Below, piece by piece: positions 1-9,865 of a DNA stretch of 64,000 nucleotides. Source of the stretch: JADGRB01 sp963835825 (GTDB taxonomy: Bacteria; Myxococcota_A; Polyangia; Fen-1088); assembly GCA_963835825.1 (NCBI GenBank), contig CAWIGZ010000001.1, forward strand, positions 2,170,001 through 2,234,000. The letters are read 5' to 3'. The notes beneath the pieces are model-generated. The model was not told where the DNA came from. It worked only from the letters and a program-made list of their open reading frames with translations, and searched no databases. The translations under genes were made by a program, and so were the position numbers. The first letter of the stretch is position 1. Every line of letters starts with the position of its first letter.

Positions 1-1104
1 GCCTTCCTTGAACACCAGGGCGCCGCGCTGAACCTCGTCCTCCAGGTTGAGCGCGACCGTTCCTTCGGGGGCGATCTCTTTGAGGAGGTTGAACACCGTC
101 GTGGCGTACAGCTCGCTCGACTGGCGCGCCATCCGGCTCGGCAGATCGGTGAGACCGATGATGGTGACGCCGAACTTCTGGACCACCTTGTCGCGCTCGG
201 TGAGCGCGCAGTTTCCGCCCTGCTCGGCCGCCATGTCGACGAGGACCGAGCCCTGCTCCATGGAGACGACCGCGCCCGAGGTGATGAGCTTCGGCGCCGG
301 CTTGCCCGGAATCAGCGCCGTCGAGATGACGATGTCGGACTGCTTGGTGTGCTGCGCGATCATCGCCTGCTCGGCGGCCAGGTAAGCCTCGCTCATCTCC
401 TTGGCGTAGCCGCCCACGCCCTCGCCCGCCTCGTCGAACTTGAACTCGACGAAGGTGGCGCCCAGGCTCTCCACCTGCTCGCGCACCGCCGGGCGGGTGT
501 CGAACGCCCGCACCTGGGCCCCCAGGGCCCGGGCGGCCGCGATCGCCGCCAGGCCGGCCACGCCCGCGCCGACGATGAACACCTGCGCCGGCTTCACCCG
601 CCCGGCCGCCGTCACCTGACCGGGGAAGAAGCGCCCGAAGTGCGACGCCGCCTCGATGACCGCGCGGTAACCGGCGATGTTGGCCATCGCCGACAGCGCG
701 TCCATCCGCTGGGCGCGGGTGATGCGCGGGACGGCGTCCATCGCCAGCACCGTCACCTTGCGCGCCGCCAGCCGGTCGAGCAGCTCCTTGTTCTGCGCCG
801 GCCAGATGAAGCTGATCAGCGTCGCGCCCTGCTTCAGCCGATCGACCTCGTGCTTGCCGTCGCCGAGCGCGATCGGCTGGCGGACCTTCAGCACCACGTC
901 CGCCTCGGCGTAGAGCGCGTCGGCGTTGGGGGCGATGGTGGCGCCGGCCTCGACGTAGGTGCTGTCAGCGAACGTGGAGGCGTCGCCGGCGCCCGTCTCG
1001 ACGACGACGTCGAAGCCCAGCTTGCGAATCTTGTGCACCGTCTCGGGCACGGCCGCCACGCGCGACTCGTGAGGATAGATCTCCTTCGGGATACCCACCT
1101 TCAT
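1..1104 (-). CDS. pntA: NAD(P) transhydrogenase subunit alpha, C-terminal end outside window
   Basis: This is the N-terminal about 368 residues of a PntA/alanine-dehydrogenase-family protein that runs off the left edge. It begins MKVGIPKEIYPHES, the usual opening of transhydrogenase alpha subunits. It then has the PNT N-terminal domain and a Rossmann NAD-binding domain with a VGAGVAGLAAI dinucleotide loop near residue 180. The stretch RAFDTRPAVREQVESLGA after the loop favours PntA over alanine dehydrogenase. In the family the enzyme transfers hydride between NAD(H) and NADP(H), driven by the proton gradient with membrane partners; none are visible here but would lie further left. The ATG at 1104 is the natural start, 116 bases after the preceding gene on the same strand. 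Confidence 0.9.
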   Translation of the reverse strand, partial: MKVGIPKEIYPHESRVAAVPETVHKIRKLGFDVVVETGAGDASTFADSTYVEAGATIAPNADALYAEADVVLKVRQPIALGDGKHEVDRLKQGATLISFIWPAQNKELLDRLAARKVTVLAMDAVPRITRAQRMDALSAMANIAGYRAVIEAASHFGRFFPGQVTAAGRVKPAQVFIVGAGVAGLAAIAAARALGAQVRAFDTRPAVREQVESLGATFVEFKFDEAGEGVGGYAKEMSEAYLAAEQAMIAQHTKQSDIVISTALIPGKPAPKLITSGAVVSMEQGSVLVDMAAEQGGNCALTERDKVVQKFGVTIIGLTDLPSRMARQSSELYATTVFNLLKEIAPEGTVALNLEDEVQRGALVFKEG

Positions 1105-1220
1105 GGCCGGCAGCGTACAACCCGAGCCCGCGGATTGCTACAACGCTCCGTCGCTGGCGGAGATTTGATCCGGCCCCTTGGCCGGACGGAAACAGACGCG
1201 CGGCCGCGGGCCGCCGCGCT

Positions 1221-3116
1221 TCACCGGGAAGGCCGGCGCGCCTCGTGGAACCAGACGCGGACCTCGGCCATCTTGGCCTTTTGTTCGGGGGGCGCGTGGC
1301 GCGTGCAGGTGGCGGCCTCGGGCGTCCCAACGGCTGCGCCCCAGCGGATCTCGACGCAGTCGTTGGGGTTGTAGGCGATCTCCAGCGCGGCCCGCCGCGC
1401 CAAGAGGTCGGCGACCGTCAGCTTCTGCGGCGAGCCGTCGCTGCGCGTATAGGTGATGCCGCGGGTCGGGATGAGGCTGGCGTGCAGCTTGGCGATCTCG
1501 GCGCGCACGAGCTCCGGTTTGCGACCGCCCAGCTTGAAGAGCTCGGGGTGCTTCACGATCCGGTCCGGGATCCCGAGCAGCACGTTCATGGCGATGAGGA
1601 GCCGCATGTCGCGCGAGGGGGTCGCGTAGTCCTCCCACGGGCCGGTGGTCTCGAAGATCTTGGCGCCGTCGGGCATCGGGATGACAACCGGACCCTTTTC
1701 CTTCTGGAACTTCTCGCCGTTGTCGACCGATCCGACCCGCACCGTCAGCTGCTCGGCGAGCGCGTCCAGCGTCTCGCGATAGGCCGCCTCGGCGTCGAGC
1801 CCCTGCGGGTTGATGAGCTTGCCCATCCGCGCGTAGAACGCGTCCTCGCTCAGCTTGGCCTGCTCGTCGGAGAAAGGCGCGTGGGCCGGATCGCCGGCGC
1901 CGCCGATGGCCTTGTTGGGGATCGACGCGAGGTGGCCGTCGGCGCCGCGGACCACCGGCCGGAAGGCCTTGAACCCCGGCCCCGCGCTCTTGACGTCGTT
2001 GGCGAAGAGGAACGTCCCCTCCCAGAAGCGCTTGCGTCCGATCGACGTGTCCGGCTGGCCGTCGACCGCCAGCAGGAGGCCCCCACGCGCCGGCGTCTGG
2101 GCGACCCACCTCACCAACATCATCACGTGTCCGTAGGGATCGGCGTAGATCGTCCCCGGGCGCAGCGCCTTCTTGTCCAGCGCCACCGGATAGTAGTCGG
2201 TGGCGTCGTCGTCGAGCGCGGTCCGCGCGCTGCCCGACTGGACGTGGTTGCCCATGAGGCGCAGGAACGACCGGATGGCGCCCAGCGTCTCCTTTCCCGA
2301 GGGGGGATCCTCGTTGCTGAAGAAGCCGGTGCAGCGGGGGGGACGCGCGTCGGTGCCGCGATCGCAGTCGCGGAACCCGAACGGCAGGCCCAGCTTCCAC
2401 GAGAAGTAGGCCCGCAGAAAATACGGCAGGTCGGCGCAGTCGGGCGTGGCGGTGATGGCGGCCCTGTTCTTGGGGTCGTCCTCGCGCAGCCCGAGGAAGT
2501 TCATCAGGAAGTTGCGGGCCGGATCGCGCAGCGCCTGGTGCAGCGGCCGGAAGTCGAGCGAGGCGTCCGGCGGCGCGTCGAACAGCACGTCGATCCAGGC
2601 CGAGAAGAAGTTCTCGTAGCGGCGGTCCCAGCCGTGGGTCGCCGGCCAGACGACCTTCCCCACGCTGGTGTCGGGCTTGGGCGCATGGGCGGCCACGTCG
2701 ATGATCCGGCAGGCGAGCGTCCGGTCGCCCCGGGTCCAGGTCACCCGGTAGGCGCCCGCGTGCGGCGCGGCCAGCTCGGCCGAGAGGCTGCCGGGGAGGC
2801 CCGGGTGGCGCGCCACCGCCAGCGCGTGTCGCGCGCCGGCGGGATCGATCGCCGACAGCTCACCGGCGCCGCTCTCCTCGCCCACGGCCAGGAGCTTGAT
2901 GGTCGCGCCCGCCGCCGGGGCCAGCGGCGACCACCACAGGGCGGTCTCCTCGCTGTCGGAACAGGCGGAGGGGCCGGGAGCCGCGCCGGACGAGCGGGCG
3001 GTCGTCTTGGCGTGGGTGGTCGCGTGGGCCCGCGCATGCTTGGGTCGCGCCTGGGCCCGGCCGCCGGCGGCCGTCAGCATCCACGCCGCCATCAAGGCCC
3101 CGCAAGCCTGCTTCAT
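1221..3116 (-). CDS. Exported protein of unknown function, possible papain/NlpC-like Cys-His fold
   Basis: A protein of 631 residues with a cleavable signal peptide (MKQACGALMAAWMLTAAGG, then Ala-rich), followed by a His/Thr/Ala-rich low-complexity stretch to about residue 45. I do not recognise a named family. Near residue 210 there is CADLPYFLRAYFSWKLGLPF, a Cys at the head of a helix. About 100 residues later comes TIYADPYGHVMMLVRW, a His in a beta-hairpin context. That order resembles cysteine peptidases or amidases of the papain/NlpC superfamily, but this is inference. The start codon overlaps the stop of the upstream DUF4230 gene in an ATGA, so the two are probably translated together. 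Confidence 0.75.
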   Translation of the reverse strand: MKQACGALMAAWMLTAAGGRAQARPKHARAHATTHAKTTARSSGAAPGPSACSDSEETALWWSPLAPAAGATIKLLAVGEESGAGELSAIDPAGARHALAVARHPGLPGSLSAELAAPHAGAYRVTWTRGDRTLACRIIDVAAHAPKPDTSVGKVVWPATHGWDRRYENFFSAWIDVLFDAPPDASLDFRPLHQALRDPARNFLMNFLGLREDDPKNRAAITATPDCADLPYFLRAYFSWKLGLPFGFRDCDRGTDARPPRCTGFFSNEDPPSGKETLGAIRSFLRLMGNHVQSGSARTALDDDATDYYPVALDKKALRPGTIYADPYGHVMMLVRWVAQTPARGGLLLAVDGQPDTSIGRKRFWEGTFLFANDVKSAGPGFKAFRPVVRGADGHLASIPNKAIGGAGDPAHAPFSDEQAKLSEDAFYARMGKLINPQGLDAEAAYRETLDALAEQLTVRVGSVDNGEKFQKEKGPVVIPMPDGAKIFETTGPWEDYATPSRDMRLLIAMNVLLGIPDRIVKHPELFKLGGRKPELVRAEIAKLHASLIPTRGITYTRSDGSPQKLTVADLLARRAALEIAYNPNDCVEIRWGAAVGTPEAATCTRHAPPEQKAKMAEVRVWFHEARRPSR

Positions 3117-3727
3117 CGCTCGGCGTCCGCCACGGTGAACGTCAGTGAATAACCATGCGCCTGGACGAAGCCGGCAAACAGCTCGCGCGCGTGGCTCGTC
3201 GCTCGTTCGAGCACCCCGGCCGATCGCGCCCCGCGCTCCAGCGCCCCCCGCGCCTCGCCGTACCAGCGGTTCCGATCGGCGGGGGCGATCTCGTTCAAGA
3301 ACCCCGAGTCCTCGTTGATGGTCTCGAAGCGCAGCACGTCGACCGACAGGATCCGCGGCGGCGGCAGGACCATCCGCACCTCGCGCTTGGCGTGGATGAC
3401 CTCGATGCGCGCCCCGCTGTCGCAGACATCGAACCCGGCCGACACGATCCCCGAATAAAACAGATAGGCGGTCGGCTCCTTGGTGAACGGCAGATCGACC
3501 GTCTTGGGGACCGTCTTCTTGGCGTAGTCGGCCAGAGACATCTCCATCGTCGACAGCTTGCAGACCTTGCGCACCCCCTGCAGGATCTCCAGCTCCTCGC
3601 TGCGGATCTCGCGCCGCGTGCGCTGGGCGATCATGAGGCCGGTCGCCAGCGTCGCCGCGATGAGGGTGGTGCATCCAATCACCATGGCCCGGCGCGAGCC
3701 CGGCCGTGGAACCTCGAAACGCTTCAC
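3113..3727 (-). CDS. DUF4230 domain membrane-anchored protein
   Basis: A short basic N-terminus is followed by one membrane segment (MVIGCTTLIAATLATGLMIA) and a periplasmic domain. In that domain SGIVSAGFDV, a run of charged strand residues and VLPPPRILSVDV match the DUF4230 pattern of a tight turn, an Asp and a Leu-Pro-Pro strand. No biochemical function is established for the family. I chose the GTG at 3727, just before the basic residues and the membrane segment. An ATG at 3796 in the same frame would add 23 Arg/Ala-rich residues, and an ATG at 3685 would start right at the membrane segment. The 3' end overlaps the next gene by four bases. Confidence 0.7.
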   Translation of the reverse strand: MKRFEVPRPGSRRAMVIGCTTLIAATLATGLMIAQRTRREIRSEELEILQGVRKVCKLSTMEMSLADYAKKTVPKTVDLPFTKEPTAYLFYSGIVSAGFDVCDSGARIEVIHAKREVRMVLPPPRILSVDVLRFETINEDSGFLNEIAPADRNRWYGEARGALERGARSAGVLERATSHARELFAGFVQAHGYSLTFTVADAER

Positions 3728-3910
3728 GCCGCTCGCGCGCCGGCTGTCCGCGCCGGCAAGCGAAGCGCCTCGATGCCTCGCCACTTCATGCCGCAAGAAT
3801 ACGCTTCCGCGCTGCGGGCGCCAGTTGCCGTTCGGGCCCGCTCTTTTTCAACCCGCGGCCGCTCGTGGTACGAATGGTGGAATGCGGGGTCGCGCACCGC
3901 GCCGGCGATG

Positions 3911-6512
3911 ATGCGCTGGCGCGATCAGACCGGATCGATGCGTGCGGCGCCTGCCGGCGAAGGGACACGCGCGCGTGGCGGCAAGGGGAAGGATCGGCGG
4001 CCGGTGCTCGGCGTGCTGTTCGATTCGGTGCGCGGGACCTACCAGACGACGCTGCTGGCCGGCCTGGCCGACGCCGCCAGCCGGCGCGAGGTGAGCCTGG
4101 CCATCTTCGCGGGCGGCGTGATCGGCGCGGCCGGCACCGAGGGGCTGCACCGCAACTTCGTGTTCGACCTGTGCGACGCCGACAGCATCGACGGGGCCGT
4201 CATCCTGGGCGGCGCGCTCGGCAACGCGCTCGGACCGTCGGTGCTCGACGCGCTCTGCGCGCGGTTGGCGCCGCTGCCGATGGCCAGCCTGGCGCTGGGC
4301 CCGCCGCACATCCCCTGCCTGACGCTGGACGAGGAGCCGGGCATGCGGCAGGGGCTCGAGCACCTGCTCCTGCGCCACGGCTGCCGGCGGATCGCCTTCA
4401 TCCGCGGCCCGGCCGTCAACGCCGAGGCCGAGCGCCGCTACGCCATCTACCGCGCCGTCCTGACCGAACGGGGCCTGCCGTTCGATCCGGCCCTCGTCTG
4501 CGACGGGAACTTCGAGAAGAGCTCCGGCGAGGCGGCCGTCGAGCTGTTGGTCGACGAGCGCCGGGTGCCGTTCGACGCCCTCGTCGCCTGCAACGACTAC
4601 ATGGCGCTGGGGGCGATGGAGGCCCTCGACGAGCGCGGCCTGCAGGTCCCCTCCGACGTCGCCGTGATCGGCTTCGACGACATCGAGGAGGCACGGTTCT
4701 CGACGCCGCCGTTGACCACCATCCGGCAGCCGCTCTATCAACAAGGCGAGGCCGCGCTGGATCTGGTCCTGGCGCAGCTCGAAGGGCGGCAGGTCGCCTT
4801 GCGGGCCAGCGCCCCGACGGAGCTGGTCGTCCGCCAGTCGTGCGGCTGCTTCTCCGGCCTGGTCCGGCCCGGCCGCGCCGGTCCCGTCACCATGACCGAG
4901 ACGCCGGTCGACAGCCTCCTGGCCGAGCATGGGGAGGATCTGCAGCGGGAGATCGCCCGCGCGGTGCACGGGGCCGGACACCGCGCTCCCCCCGGGGTGG
5001 GATCGCCAGCTGCTCGACGCCTTCGAGGCCGAGCTGCGCGGCGCCGGCGCCGGTCTCTTTGCCTCGACGCTCAACCGACTGCTCGCCGTCGTCGTCGGCT
5101 CGGGGGACGACGTCTCGGCCTGGCAGCGGATGATCTCCGCGCTGCGCAAGCTCCTGCTCCCCGCGCTCCCCACCGAGCCGCTGCGCTGGGTGCAGGCCGA
5201 AGACCTCTGGCACGAGGCGCGCATCCTCATCGCCGAGCTGGCCGAGCGCGCGCAGGCGCAGCACCGGCTGCACACCGAGCGGCTGGCCCACGCCCTCACC
5301 GTCAGCGGCGCCGCGCTGCTGGCGACGCAGCAGGTGGCGGCGCTGACCGCCGCGGTCGGCACGCAGCTCCCCCGGCTGGGCATCCCCGGCGCCTGGATGG
5401 CGCTCACCGACCGCGGCTCCGAGTCAGCGAGCGCGACCGCCCAGCTGGAGGTGGTCCTGGCCCACGACATCGAACGCGCGCCCGGCGGCAGCGAACCGGC
5501 GCCGGGAACCAAGCTCTCCCCCGCCGCGCTGCTGCCGGCGGTGATCGAGCCGCTCGGCCGGCGGGCATCGGTGATCGTCGAGCCGCTCTACTTTCACGAC
5601 CGCACGCTCGGCTGCCTGCTGATGGAGATGGGGCCGCGCGAGGGGATCGTCTACGAGTCGCTGGCCGAGCAGGTCTCGAGCGCGCTCGAGGGGGCGCGCC
5701 TGGTCGGGCGCCTGGTCGAGGAGGCGACCCGCCGCCAGGTCGCCGAGCGGGAGCGGCTGGAAAAGGAGATGGAGATCGCCACCCGCATCCAGACCTCGAT
5801 CCTGCCGCGCGACGTGACGGTCCCCGGGCTGGAGATCGCCGCCACCATGCGCACCGCCACCGAGGTCGGCGGCGACTACTACGACGTCATCCCCGTCTCG
5901 AGCGACGGCTGCTGGCTGGGGATCGGCGACGTCGCCGGCCACGGGCTCGGCACCGGCCTCGTCATGCTGATGATGCAGAGCGGGATCAGCGCGCTGTCCC
6001 GCAAGCTGCCCGACGCCTCGCCCCGCGAGCTGCTGCTGGCCCTCAACGCCATGCTGGTCGACAACGTGCGGATGCGGCTGGGCCAGCGCGAGCACGCCAC
6101 CTTGACCCTGCTCCGCTACCGGCAGGACGGTCGGCTCACCTTCGCGGGCGCGCATGAAGAGATCCTCGTGCTGCGCGCGGCGACCGGACGCTGCGAACGG
6201 CTCCCCACGCCGGGCGCCTGGGTCGGCGCCAAGCACGACATCGAGGCGGGGACCGTCGAGAGCCACCTCCAGCTCCAGGCCGGCGATCTGCTGGTGCTCT
6301 ACACCGACGGCCTCATCGAAGCGATGGGGCGCGACGGCCACGAGCGCTTCGGCACCGATCGCCTGGCCGCGCTGATCGAGGCGCACGGCGCGTCGGCACC
6401 GGTTGCGGTGCGCGACGCGCTGATGGCGGCCCTCGACGCCTTCGCCGAGAAGCTCGACGACGACGTGACGCTGCTGGTGGCGCGTTACTTGGGCGGCGCG
6501 GCCGGCTTCTGA
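3911..6512 (+). CDS. LacI-type sensor fused to SpoIIE-family serine phosphatase (frameshifted)
   Basis: Two reading frames join into one protein of about 866 residues. Residues about 35-310 are a periplasmic-binding/LacI-type sugar-sensor fold (GVLFDSVRGTYQTTLLAG; DALVACNDYMALGAMEAL; VIGFDDIEEARFSTPPLTTI) ending in an RQSCGC motif. No helix-turn-helix precedes it, and the 114-base gap to the divergent DUF4230 gene has no room for one. A helical and GAF-like middle follows. Residues about 620-865 form a PP2C/SpoIIE phosphatase with the metal-binding Asp motifs GGDYYD, GDVAGHG and LDDDVTLL. The frame changes between about 4955 and 4990, where dropping one base gives VHGADTALPPGWD. In the family such phosphatases act on anti-anti-sigma proteins, so ligand-controlled dephosphorylation is the inference. 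Starts at 3908, 3911 and 3938 are all possible. Confidence 0.8.
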
Positions 6513-7348
6513 GCGTGCGACGGCGGCGCCAGGGTCAACTTCTGCGCGCCGCCCGGGCCACCGCTCATGTGCAGCTGCATCGGCATCCCCGGCCTGGGGG
6601 AGCCGCCGGGCGTCGACATGCCCATCGGGGGAACCTGGTTCGGCGGCGCGATGCTGACCAGCTCGACGTCGAAGATCAGGGTGGCGCCGCCCGGGATCGT
6701 CGGCGGACGACCGCTGTCGCCGTAGGCGATCGACGACGGGCAGGTGAGGACCGCCTTTTCGCCGACCTTCATCCGGCCGACGCCCTCGGTCCAGCACTTG
6801 ATGACGCCGTTGAGCGGGAACGTCGCCGGGACGCCACCGCGCTTCTTGGTGCTGTCGAAGACCGTCCCGTCGGTGAGGCGCCCTTCGTACTGCACGCTCA
6901 CGCGATCGGTCGGCGTCGGGGTCGCGCCGGTCCCGGGCGTCACGGTGCGGAAGACCAACCCGGACGGCGTCACGACGGCGCCGGGCTCGCGGCCCGCCTT
7001 GTCGAGGTAGGTCTTGGCCTGGGCCTTCTCGATCTCCACCCGCTCCTGTCCGCGCTTGCGGGCCAGGGCGTCGACCTTGGGGCCGTACTTGTCGAGGTCG
7101 ACCTTGTGCTCGCGCTTGAGGACCATGTCGGTGAGGCCCGACTTGACCAGCTCCAGCTCGTCGGCGGTCAGGTTGAACGTCCCCAGGTTGCGGCCGAGCA
7201 GCATCCCCAGCGTGTAGAGCGTCTTTTCGTCCTCGGTCGACGGCGTCGCGCCGCCGCCGCCGCCCAGGCGCTTGCAACCAGCCATCGACAACGATCCGAC
7301 CACGGCCACGGCAATGGAGGCCGTTGCCAGACTTTTCCAGGTTTTCAT
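6485..7348 (-). CDS. FKBP-type peptidyl-prolyl cis-trans isomerase lipoprotein
   Basis: A protein of 287 residues with a lipoprotein signal (lipobox LSMAGC near residue 24) and a Gly run after the Cys. A helical FKBP N-terminal dimerisation domain follows (TLYTLGMLLGRNLG and on to about residue 115), then an FKBP domain to about residue 230. The FKBP domain shows VSVQYEGRLTDGTVFDST, PLNGVIKCWTEGVGRMKVGE and IPGGATLIFDVELVSI. The Trp and the Tyr of the binding pocket are present. This is the MIP/FkpA layout, so it is likely a lipid-anchored folding catalyst in the periplasm or at the surface. The C-terminus is a Met/Pro/Gly-rich tail. The last 28 bases overlap the end of the phosphatase gene tail to tail. 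Confidence 0.9.
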   Translation of the reverse strand: MKTWKSLATASIAVAVVGSLSMAGCKRLGGGGGATPSTEDEKTLYTLGMLLGRNLGTFNLTADELELVKSGLTDMVLKREHKVDLDKYGPKVDALARKRGQERVEIEKAQAKTYLDKAGREPGAVVTPSGLVFRTVTPGTGATPTPTDRVSVQYEGRLTDGTVFDSTKKRGGVPATFPLNGVIKCWTEGVGRMKVGEKAVLTCPSSIAYGDSGRPPTIPGGATLIFDVELVSIAPPNQVPPMGMSTPGGSPRPGMPMQLHMSGGPGGAQKLTLAPPSHAQKPAAPPK

Positions 7349-7459
7349 TTGCCCCTCGTAGCACAGGAATCGGCCAGACAACAGGGCCAGCGCGTTCGGG
7401 TCAGCCCAGCCGCGCAGCCCCAGGTTGCCTGCGCGGCGCCGCCGCGATAGGAACGCGCG

Positions 7460-7813
7460 ATGCCACTCATCCAGGTGTTCACCTCGGCGCCGGCGCCAGG
7501 GGCCGACGCGCACAAGGCCCTCCTCGCCGATCTGTCGAAGCTGCTCGCCGCCCGCTTCGGAAAGCCCGAGCGCTGGGTGATGACCTGCCTGCAGACCGGC
7601 CTCGGCATGACCTTCGGAGGCTCGCCCGCGCCGGCCGCCTTCGTGGCGGTCAAGAACGTCGGCAAGATGACCGGCGACGACACCGAGACGCTGTCGCGCG
7701 AGATTTGCGACCGCCTCGCCGGCGGGCTCTGCGTCGCGCGCGATCGCATCTACATCGAGTTCGCCGACGCCGTCGGATACCTCTGGGGCTGGGACGGCGG
7801 CACCTTCGGCTGA
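7460..7813 (+). CDS. MIF/4-oxalocrotonate-tautomerase-superfamily protein
   Basis: A protein of 117 residues, the usual length for macrophage-migration-inhibitory-factor-like tautomerases. It begins MPLIQVFTS, placing Pro at position 2 as the catalytic base after Met removal. The family pattern continues with LSKLLAARFGKPERWVMTCL, MTFGGSPAPAAFVAVKNVG and a C-terminal DRIYIEFADAVGYLWGWDGGTFG. Phenylpyruvate or dopachrome-type keto-enol tautomerase activity is known for the family; the natural substrate cannot be told. It is divergent from the FKBP gene across 111 bases and stands alone. Confidence 0.9.
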   Translation: MPLIQVFTSAPAPGADAHKALLADLSKLLAARFGKPERWVMTCLQTGLGMTFGGSPAPAAFVAVKNVGKMTGDDTETLSREICDRLAGGLCVARDRIYIEFADAVGYLWGWDGGTFG

Positions 7814-7820
7814 GCCCTCG

Positions 7821-9261
7821 TCATCCGGAGCGGGCGTGGCGGGCAACCCAGTCGGCCACCAGCGTGAGGACCGCCGGGGACATGGTCTCGTCGATCTCTC
7901 CGTACTCGGCCGGTGACCCGGTCTTGGCCGTCTGGAACAGGTGATTGAGGCCGGGCATCTCGCGAATCGTGACGTCGTGGTCGTGGGCGAGCGCCTTCTT
8001 CATCGCCGGCAGGTTCGCGCCCGGCGGCACCTGCCAGTCCAGCGCGCCATTGAGCGCCAGCACCGGCACCTTCACCTGCCCGAGGAAGGTCCGCGGATCG
8101 AGCGCCACGAACGTGCGGAACCAGGGGGACAAGACCTCCTTGGCCTTGGCGTCGAACCCCCCGGCGCGCTCGAACTGCGCGTGGGTCGCCGCCGGCAGGG
8201 TGTCATAGAGGGCGCGCAACTTCTTGGTGGCGATTGCGTCATCCTTCTCCGCTTTGAGGATGGCGAACGCCTTGTCCCAGCTCTCCTTGCTGGCGGCGAT
8301 CTCCGGCGCCTTCATTCCGGCCGCCTTCTCCATCAGAGGCGCGCTGCAGATCGAGGATCTGATCGCCCGGCAGCGCGGGCCCGGCCAGCAGGACGACGAA
8401 CGCCACGTCCCTTGCTCTGGCGGCGGCGATGGCGGCGACCGTGGCCCCTTCCGAGTGACCGGCCACGCCGACGTGCGCGCGGTCGATCTCGGGGCGAGCT
8501 TGCAGCGCTCTGACCTCGGCCAGCACGTCGTCGGCGAAATCGAACGTCGTCGCCTGGCCGAACGTGCCGGTCGACTTGCCGACGCCGCGATCGTCGCAGC
8601 GCAGGACCGCCACCCCCTTGCGGGTGATGGCGTCCGAAAGGACCAGGAACGGCCGGTGCCCCATCAGCGCTTCGTCGCGGTTCTGGGGCCCCGAGCCGGT
8701 CGCCAGCACGACGGCGCCGAACGGGCCCTTGCCGCGCGGCTCGGTCAGCGTGCAGGCGAGCGTGACTCCGGCGGCTCGATTCTCGACGCTGACGTCGAGC
8801 TCGGCATAAGGCAGCGGCCCCTTCGGCTCCTGAGGCCGCGCGGTGATGACCGGCGGCTTGGCGGTCTTGTCGAGCTCGAGCGGCAGCGCAGCCCCGTTCT
8901 GTTTGAACGTCCCGACCAGCCGGTCCCCTTCGATCCGCGCCTGGTAGCTGGCGTTGATCTTCGGCAACGACAGCGTCAGCTGGTCGCCAACGATGCTCAC
9001 CGTGTCGACCGGGATGTCGCCGGCGTGCTGGTCCACGCTATCGACCGTGGCTGTCCACCCCGCCGCCGCCCGCGCGATCTTGAGGACCAAGCGCAGCTTC
9101 AACCCACCGACGTGAAGCGTCCCCACCCACGCGCCGTCGAGCCTGGCCGCAGGACGCGGACCGGCCTGCGAAGGAGGAACGCTCGGCCCGCCGGCGGCCG
9201 GACCTCCAGCCGCCGAAACGAATCCGAGCGCCAAAAGCCCGACCAGCAACTCATTCACCAT
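7821..9261 (-). CDS. Exported alpha/beta hydrolase with N-terminal lipocalin-like domain (frameshifted)
   Basis: Two frames combine into about 479 residues. The first has a signal peptide, a beta-rich domain (about 40-150; GAWVGTLHVGGLKLRLVLKI) and the first half of an alpha/beta hydrolase with nucleophile motif VAGHSEGATVAAI. The second holds a helical lid and the rest of the catalytic triad: Asp in LNGALDWQVPP and His in MPGLNHLFQT. The frame changes at about 8333-8345 inside a GCGCGCC run, where one extra base restores LQ-APLMEKAAGMKAP. All three catalytic residues survive, so the break is more likely an error than decay. Esterase or lipase-like activity is likely; the substrate is unknown. 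Confidence 0.8.
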
Positions 9262-9421
9262 GGAGGTGTGCGATGGAGTATTGACCCGACCGGCTCGGCT
9301 TCCAACACCACCGGGAGCTGTTCGTCATGAGGTGCCTGCAACGCCGGAGCGCGGTCGCACAGGTGCCCCTTGGTGGCCGCATGCCGTGCGTTGAGCACCC
9401 GGGTCGCGCTAGAGTGCGCGC

Positions 9422-9841
9422 ATGGCTGACACCGGTGGCAGCTTCGGCGGCAAGGCGAAGTTCCAGCCTGGGGGCACGCCCGGCGGGGGCGGGTCGTTCT
9501 TTGCCGGGCTGGTGATGATGGGCGTCGGGATCTACATGGTGTTCGACCGCGTCACCGTTCATACGTCGTTCTGGCGATTCTTCGGCGGGGCGCAAACCAG
9601 CTTCGGCGTCACGTTGTTGCCGCTCCTCGCTGGTGTCGGATTTCTGGCGTTCAACGGCAAGTCTCTTGCCGGCTGGCTGCTCGCGGGCGGCGGCGTCGCC
9701 CTCATCCTGGTCGGCGTCCTCATGAACCTCGACATTTACTTTCAGCCCACCAGTCTGTTCGCCACCCTCGTCATGTTCGGTCTCATCGCCGGCGGGCTGG
9801 GCCTGTTCGCCAAGGGACTGCGCCCCCACCGCGAGAGCTAG
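9422..9841 (+). CDS. Small integral membrane protein of unknown function
   Basis: A protein of 139 residues with a Gly-rich cytoplasmic start and then four hydrophobic segments at about residues 25-43, 57-75, 78-98 and 108-128, ending in a basic tail (KGLRPHRES). No known family is recognised. It is followed 25 bases later on the same strand by another membrane protein, so the two may be co-transcribed. The ATG at 9422 follows a purine-poor region and no other in-frame ATG precedes the Gly-rich start. Confidence 0.75.
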   Translation: MADTGGSFGGKAKFQPGGTPGGGGSFFAGLVMMGVGIYMVFDRVTVHTSFWRFFGGAQTSFGVTLLPLLAGVGFLAFNGKSLAGWLLAGGGVALILVGVLMNLDIYFQPTSLFATLVMFGLIAGGLGLFAKGLRPHRES

Positions 9842-9865
9842 TTCGGGTATCATGGTCCGGTGGGG

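Noticed and set aside
349..1374. Long plus-strand frame opposite pntA
   Set aside because: Arg/His/Gly-rich composition with no motif; the opposite strand holds a clear transhydrogenase.
4990..6157. Continuation of the LacI-sensor frame past the break
   Set aside because: Arg/Ala/Pro-rich nonsense; the phosphatase is in the neighbouring frame.
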